DNA of 64,000 bases from Ancylostoma caninum (taxonomy: Eukaryota > Nematoda > Chromadorea > Rhabditida > Ancylostomatidae): NCBI GenBank assembly GCA_037903475.1, contig JBAJFG010000545.1, positions 434,001 through 498,000 of the forward strand, in the 5' to 3' direction. Under the pieces are notes generated by a model. It saw only the letters and a list, made by a program, of their open reading frames with translations, searched no databases and was not told where the DNA came from. Of this stretch, positions 62,201-64,000 are shown piece after piece. Positions within the stretch are counted from its first letter, which is position 1. The number at the start of each line of letters is the position of its first letter. Made by a program: the position numbers and the translations under genes.

Positions 62201-62302
62201 CCCAAACATTTCTGCTGCATCTCGCTTTTGTTCTGCGGTTTCCAACAACAGTTTTTTTTCAGGCACTTCAGTAAAAGTATCGGCTGTATCAGGAAGTACA
62301 AC
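42442..62302 (-). CDS. C2H2 zinc-finger protein, multi-exon
   Basis: Exons on the minus strand, 5' to 3': 62177-62302, 61700-61802, 60623-60648 (tentative 26-nt exon), 57122-57291, 46766-46836, 46581-46699, 46179-46340, 45738-45850, 44267-44413, 42656-42723 and 42442-42562. Phases agree except at 46581/46340, where 2 nt are unaccounted for. The N-terminal part has 'AEQKRDAAEMFGLLPPEE', a basic patch HRKRARRKGRSSSD, a doubled PTLGSSP and an acidic stretch DSDTDESNIDTECGDEDGD. About seven C2H2 fingers follow: CDYCASFPSKVKRHMANKH, CSKCNMRFDTFSMLRKHV, CEYCSF..., CSHCNFDTNDLDDYNSH, CPMPDCSVRFLLGDMDSH, CSLCGKDYRDFYLLRKH and CNWPGCKKAFTTCGLLRDH. A Thr/Ser-rich linker exon (44267-44413) separates fingers 5 and 6. 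It is probably a nuclear DNA-binding regulator. Start and stop are not identified; more exons may exist at either end. I could not assign an orthologue. Confidence 0.8.
42724..44133. other. Zinc-finger gene intron, no feature
   Basis: Part of the intron between the linker exon (44267) and the sixth finger exon (42723). Only short random frames were seen. Confidence 0.35.
44134..44254 (+). repeat. 120-bp dispersed repeat, second copy
   Basis: Matches 40078-40200 in order and orientation. It ends about 12 bp from the GC-type splice donor of the minus-strand linker exon. Confidence 0.6.
44720..44965 (+). repeat. Degenerate tandem repeat of about 100-120 bp
   Basis: 'gacatatctgattttgatgg' at 44726, 'gacatctcggattttgacag' at 44844 and a weaker 'gaccactcgatgtttaatgg' at 44933 are each followed by a 'ga/ccttc.aatttg' block. 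Spacing is about 118 and 90 bp. Non-coding, in a zinc-finger gene intron. Confidence 0.55.
45054..45092 (+). repeat. 20-bp tandem duplication
   Basis: 'tagcaaaacacagatgaat' occurs twice head to tail with a single-base spacer. Confidence 0.9.
45585..45669. repeat. Near-perfect hairpin, 40-bp arms, 5-nt loop
   Basis: Left arm 45585-45624 and right arm 45630-45669 are complementary with one mismatch; the loop is TTTTC. The stem ends sharply at both sides. It lies in the intron just 3' of zinc-finger exon 45738-45850 and would be transcribed with that gene. It could be a small MITE or a source of small RNA. Confidence 0.9.
45873..46128. mobile_element. TIR MITE filling a zinc-finger intron
   Basis: CAGTGGATAC at the left is inverted relative to GACGTCCACTG at the right. 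The arms continue through GGCCCA, GCGGCCTCGAG-type and GCGCAGTCGCGCTGCGTCC-type blocks. The same family is at 59221-59487, where clean TA flanks are seen. It is 256 bp and non-coding. It occupies most of the 328-bp intron 45851-46178. Confidence 0.8.
46837..47340. other. Start of the 10.3-kb zinc-finger intron, no feature
   Basis: No exon or repeat was recognised on either strand. Confidence 0.35.
47341..47418 (+). repeat. 26-bp tandem repeat, three units
   Basis: 'agaagaaaggaatgtggttt' plus 'acaatt' begins at 47341, 47367 and 47393, an exact 26-bp period with one substitution. Confidence 0.95.
47885..48113. mobile_element. 229-bp MITE with 35-bp TIRs
   Basis: 'tatttatggttgatgcgcgt' followed by CAAATTTGACGCG at the left is inverted at the right; the arms are near-perfect for about 35 bp. 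The arm end itself holds palindrome GCGTCAAATTTGACGC. TA lies outside both ends (47883-47884, 48114-48115). The 79-codon frame across it is TIR-derived. Class is inferred as TA-targeting. Confidence 0.85.
48140..48420 (+). repeat. TTCGAATA-type A/T-rich satellite
   Basis: Units built from ATTCGAATATTCGAATAATC and 'gaatatttcagtttttcg' repeat about five times with a period near 45-50 bp. Each unit is itself palindromic (TTCGAA, GAATATTC). Short blocks of the same words occur at 50248-50285 and 55935-56040. Confidence 0.85.
48421..49756. other. Zinc-finger intron, no feature recognised
   Basis: Random frames only. Poly-A/T tracts are present at 48985 and 49410-49440. Confidence 0.35.
49757..49880 (-). 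mobile_element. Truncated hAT-type MITE
   Basis: 'ctgtggcggacgcaaaaaga' then 'ccctccgagaatgggtcacc' and an A/T-rich stretch correspond to the reverse-oriented family end seen at 24763. The far half is missing. Confidence 0.65.
50030..50102 (+). repeat. 42-bp direct duplication
   Basis: 'aagctgaaataggaggtacc' plus 'tgggatt' occurs at about 50031 and 50073. Confidence 0.85.
50103..51853. other. Zinc-finger intron, no gene recognised
   Basis: Contains a short TTCGAATA-type passage near 50245-50285. A 135-codon plus-strand frame (50228-50635) has no motif and is not accepted. Confidence 0.3.
52070..52865 (+). CDS. Small secreted or membrane protein, 140 residues, unrecognised
   Basis: Five exons join in phase: 52070-52136, 52292-52346, 52401-52544, 52600-52663 and 52773-52865 (423 nt, 140 codons plus stop). 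All splice sites are GT-AG with good donors (GTAAGT, GTAAGT, GTAAGT, GTGAGT). Introns are 155, 54, 55 and 109 bp. The ATG opens a hydrophobic leader (MLMIVAVLLLLLGALSA) typical of a signal peptide or signal anchor. Then come a basic stretch LKPKRHFDRSQS, a hydrophobic patch YICGMFLRFFISLG, a basic amphipathic stretch REKMRKILAWDRLKWKAKLF, a Gly/Ser/aromatic patch YCDSGSGFKWIPNN and an acidic tail ENRITDDEFENELEFHY. Four cysteines could form two disulphides. The gene sits inside the TIR element and inside the 10.3-kb intron of the opposite-strand zinc-finger gene. I do not recognise the family. Confidence 0.7.
53286..53465 (+). repeat. Two-copy tandem repeat of about 90 bp
   Basis: 'tttgtattcg...ttcttgaagtcact...gaaaccaaactgt.tttgaagga' occurs twice in succession. 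It lies between the gene and the right end of the TIR element. Confidence 0.8.
53698..55929. other. Zinc-finger intron, no gene recognised
   Basis: No repeats or exons were identified apart from C-runs (54909) and A-runs (54799). Confidence 0.35.
55930..56045 (+). repeat. Short TTCGAATA-type satellite block
   Basis: 'gaatattcgaacattcgaat', 'aatcgaatattccgactttt' and 'cgaattattcgaatgttcg' repeat the words of the 48140-48420 satellite, about two units. Confidence 0.75.
56590..56832 (+). mobile_element. Diverged hAT-type MITE
   Basis: 'gaaagtgggcgtgggaaaaa', 'gtctcccccgctctgaggac', the A/T-rich middle, 'ttgtattgtaaagtaatt' and the final 'gtccgtcactg' match the family in order. The left TIR is degraded. 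Confidence 0.75.
57325..57928. mobile_element. piggyBac-type non-autonomous element
   Basis: CCCATTGAGGACCGCGC at the left and, on the other strand, CCCATTGACGACCGCGC at the right form a TIR with one mismatch in 17. TTAA lies directly outside both ends (57321-57324, 57929-57932), the piggyBac target duplication. It is 604 bp. Near the right end is palindrome GGCTCACCGGTGAGCC (57895-57910). No transposase is seen. It inserted 30 bp upstream of zinc-finger exon 57122-57291, inside the intron. Confidence 0.85.
57933..58501. other. Zinc-finger intron, no feature recognised
   Basis: Nothing conserved was seen. Confidence 0.35.
58502..58899. mobile_element. TIR MITE interrupted by another MITE
   Basis: GTCTATTAGCTCA at the left and its complement ending at 58899 bound an element homologous to 61282-61514. 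It is split by a 158-bp insertion at 58517-58674. Shared internal blocks are 'ctgcaattacgacttt', 'gcgtctggaaggatatttta' and 'gtgcaaaaaatagatcagtt'. It is non-coding. Confidence 0.85.
58517..58674. mobile_element. Nested TA-flanked MITE
   Basis: CAGGGTGTTTTTTCGGGAGT at the left and 'tttactcccggaaaaaca' at the right are inverted. TA lies on both sides (58515-58516, 58675-58676). The CAGGGTG end and TA target suggest Tc1/mariner ancestry. It interrupts the older MITE. Confidence 0.8.
58957..59158. mobile_element. 200-bp MITE with 45-bp imperfect TIRs
   Basis: 'gttggagcacgcaagcgatc' plus GGTCAAACGGTTGACC at the left is inverted at the right ('ggtcaactgtttgac' and 'gcgtgctgcaac'). There is no coding sequence. 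Confidence 0.7.
59167..59218 (+). repeat. (TA)n(TG)n microsatellite
   Basis: About 42 bp of AT repeat then tgtgtgtg, directly left of a TA-inserted MITE. Confidence 0.95.
59221..59487. mobile_element. TIR MITE, second copy of the 45873 family
   Basis: Inverted ends (GAGTGGACGTCAATGGCAT at the left; the right arm ends CCGTCCACTG) share the GC-rich arm blocks of 45873-46128. TA at 59219-59220 and 59488-59489 gives the target duplication. It interrupts or abuts a Helitron whose body continues at 59490. Confidence 0.85.
59490..60313 (+). mobile_element. Helitron with intact 3' end
   Basis: The body matches 28202-29094 from 'atagaaatcgcgga' and 'gatccggaccaaattttgca' onward, with three or four 117-120 bp internal repeats ('gtttctctatacgctgaata', 'caaccattttgcacgaaata'). 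The 3' end reads GCGAAGCCGGGTACGGCAG then CTAG followed by T, a standard Helitron terminus. The 5' end is missing. Translated frames over the repeats (for example VPRYAEYEYDNHF) come from the repeat, not a gene. No Rep/helicase is present. Confidence 0.8.
59859..60003 (-). mobile_element. CR1-like LINE 3' tail inserted in the Helitron
   Basis: (TTTA)n at 59859-59902, read on the minus strand, is an (AAAT)n tail preceded by 'gtatagcgcacttatgtgca'. It extends to a poly-A-like tract near 59980-60001 and interrupts the Helitron's internal repeats. Only the last ~140 bp of the LINE remain. Confidence 0.55.
60314..61281. other. Zinc-finger intron with a candidate 26-nt exon
   Basis: On the minus strand 60623-60648, between 'tttctcctccag' and GTTATT, would supply RNVESAGTK and exactly restores phase between the flanking exons. 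Nothing else was recognised. Confidence 0.45.
61282..61514. mobile_element. TIR MITE, uninterrupted copy
   Basis: GTCTATTAGCTCACA at the left and its complement at the right bound 233 bp. The arms pair for about 50 bp through GATCCGACTTTGTC and CGCAA.TACGAC. It is homologous to 58502-58899 without the nested insertion. It ends about 185 bp from zinc-finger exon 61700-61802. Confidence 0.9.
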
Positions 62303-62689
62303 CTAGATTAACGCTCATATATATTATACATAATATAATCCCCTTCCTCCACTAGTCAGCACATTCAAGGGAGCATCCAGTAAAATAGTCGCTTGTTATT
62401 TTAGATTTGCCACTTATAAAAGAATCAGGGAGCGTTCTTTCTCTTCATAGGTAGAATACCCTGAGAATGAGGTTCACCCAACTTTCACCTTTTGTTCGAC
62501 CCTGGGAAAAACCATCACTTTTGGTGCGGATGGGGCTGAATTTTTCTTCAGAAATTTGGCACCCAATACTAAGCTTGTCACGCAATCTATGAAAAGAGTA
62601 TGCTTTTCTTCAAAGTCGGTAAATTGTGCTCACTCGTCCACACATTAGACTTTTGCGATGAGATTCCGGACTTTTCCGGAAAATAGGGG

Positions 62690-63109
62690 TTGAAATTTAA
62701 AAGAAAAATTTTCTCAAGTCGATTCTCATGCTTCCAGCTCGACTCTGAATATTTTTCAGTACCGCTTTTGTTCTTCTGTCGTGGTCGTGGACCTTCACTT
62801 TTATGGACTCGTTCTCACAACTATTCCACCTATGTTTCTCTTCTCTGCGCTGTAATTTTACAAATAGACAACCGCTTCTCAGCCACCTACTCGAGTATAC
62901 TAGGTGGTGGAGTATCGGTTTTTACAGATTTGCTTTTCGGCGAGCAAAAACACGCACATCACATCGGGAATCCTAACGCTGTGATGATCAGTGGAGCGGC
63001 TAGCATTCTCCTATCCGGCATACATTTCTATGAACAAGCACATAGTCATATCAGCTTTTCGCTACATGAGGGATGGAGTTCAGTTGCCCAGTTGCGTGCC
63101 CTGGCTTGA
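62690..63109 (+). other. Unrecognised 139-codon ORF
   Basis: Open plus-strand frame with a hydrophobic middle (MISGAASILLSGIHFYEQ). No family was recognised, there is no clear Kozak or leader evidence and no partner exon. It could be a real membrane-protein exon or chance. It lies 0.4 kb upstream of the first recognised minus-strand zinc-finger exon. Confidence 0.25.
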
Positions 63110-63163
63110 GATTATAGCGGTTGTTTCATAAGGCTTTTATGACACTACTCAGAACCCCAAAAA

Positions 63164-63242
63164 CAACTTGTTGACAAGCATTTGGCGAACAGGTTTCTGA
63201 TCGCATCTGAAACCTGCTCGCCCAAAGCTTGTCGACAACCTG
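63164..63242. repeat. Hairpin with 34-bp arms and 11-nt loop
   Basis: 'caacttgttgacaagcattt' plus GGCGAACAGGTTTC (63164-63197) is complementary to 63209-63242 with a few mismatches. Related 'gaacaggttt' and 'cgcccaaag' words occur at 30556-30690. Confidence 0.85.
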
Positions 63243-64000
63243 TTTCCGCCTTCTCCCACTTTTTTCATCGGAATTATTGCCCTTATGTCCCAAATGGTTG
63301 CATTGCGTGTTATATGGATGAGAGAACTTGACTCTCTCTCGTCGACTAACTGGATGAAGCGTTATCGGCAACTTTCTGCAAGTTGTTTTTGAAAAAACTG
63401 GTTGATAACTTGTTTTTTCACAAGTCGCAAGTTATTTTTGGGCAAACTTGGGCCGACAATTTGTTTTAGGGATTCTAGCATAGTCCACGAGTGTTTTTCC
63501 ATTGAAGTACTCAACGTTCTGATCGATAACGCTTCAAGATTCCATGGTTGACGCTAGACGCACCTAAACAACGCTGATATCCGAGCGGCGAGATGGGTGC
63601 GGCTCAAAAAGCATGAAATTTTTTGATAGCGCGATTGATTTTTTTTTTGATAAGTAATTTGGAACGTATTACCCAGCTGCTGGTGAATTCGTTAACCAAG
63701 AACACGCCACGGTTGCGTGGTTGCACGATTTACATGATGTTCCGAGTTTTGGAAGCAGAAGCGTGCAAATGTCGGAAATGAACCTTGACTTAAAGCCTAC
63801 TATCAAATGAGACTAGCACGTTGTCTTTCTATGGGTTCTTGCCCAACCGCTGCCCTGATGGAAGAAGGAACTGGCACTCGTATCTGAATCTACAACCGGC
63901 TGCGAAAGGCGCACCCTATGGACCAATGCCAATGCGGAGCCAAATGATTATCGGACACTTACCACCCGCGGCGCGTCAGGCCCCGGTACAACAGTACGAA
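63243..64000. other. No gene recognised
   Basis: Variants of 'aacttgttt' and 'acaagt' near 63400-63470 suggest further decay products of the hairpin family. The remainder shows nothing. Confidence 0.35.

Overview
The window is nuclear DNA of a nematode, most likely a parasitic clade V (strongylid or hookworm-like) worm. This is inferred from multi-exon genes with short GT-AG introns of 50-120 bp next to long transposon-filled ones, a GH18 chitinase carrying several C-terminal cysteine-rich chitin-binding modules, RTE and CR1/Jockey-like LINE remnants, many TA-flanked mariner-type MITEs, Helitrons and a degenerate TTAGGC-like array. Most of the 64 kb is repeat-derived; only three genes are convincing.

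Layout. 1-2.2 kb: nothing recognisable. 2.2-14.5 kb: repeats only. These are a hAT-type MITE split by a Helitron that carries a 59-bp minisatellite, an RTE LINE fragment, a foldback element, a 1.5-kb dispersed repeat, a CR1/Jockey-like LINE relic, two adjacent mariner MITEs, a 360-bp tandem duplication and a dead mariner transposase. 14.8-30.4 kb (+): GH18 chitinase, 14 exons that stay in phase (545 codons including the stop); its first exon(s) were not found. Its 2.4-, 2.9- and 6.3-kb introns are packed with repeats. 30.4-42.4 kb: second copy of the dispersed repeat, a 5'-truncated LINE with a 1.67-kb open reverse transcriptase frame, and assorted fragments. 42.4-62.3 kb (-): a C2H2 zinc-finger gene of at least eleven exons and about seven fingers, with a 10.3-kb intron. 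Inside that intron, on the opposite strand, lies an 1.84-kb element with terminal inverted repeats (51.85-53.70 kb) that encloses a five-exon gene for a 140-residue protein with a signal peptide or signal anchor. 62.3-64 kb: one unrecognised ORF and a 34-bp-arm hairpin.

The genes do not form a pathway. The chitinase probably acts on chitin of the egg shell, pharyngeal lining or ingested material (family knowledge). The zinc-finger protein is probably a nuclear DNA-binding regulator. The small protein inside the inverted-repeat element is unrecognised and is the best candidate for something new: either a gene captured by a DNA transposon or a transposon's own unfamiliar gene.

Exon joins were made by hand from splice sites, reading phase and family resemblance. 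No transcript or database evidence was available.
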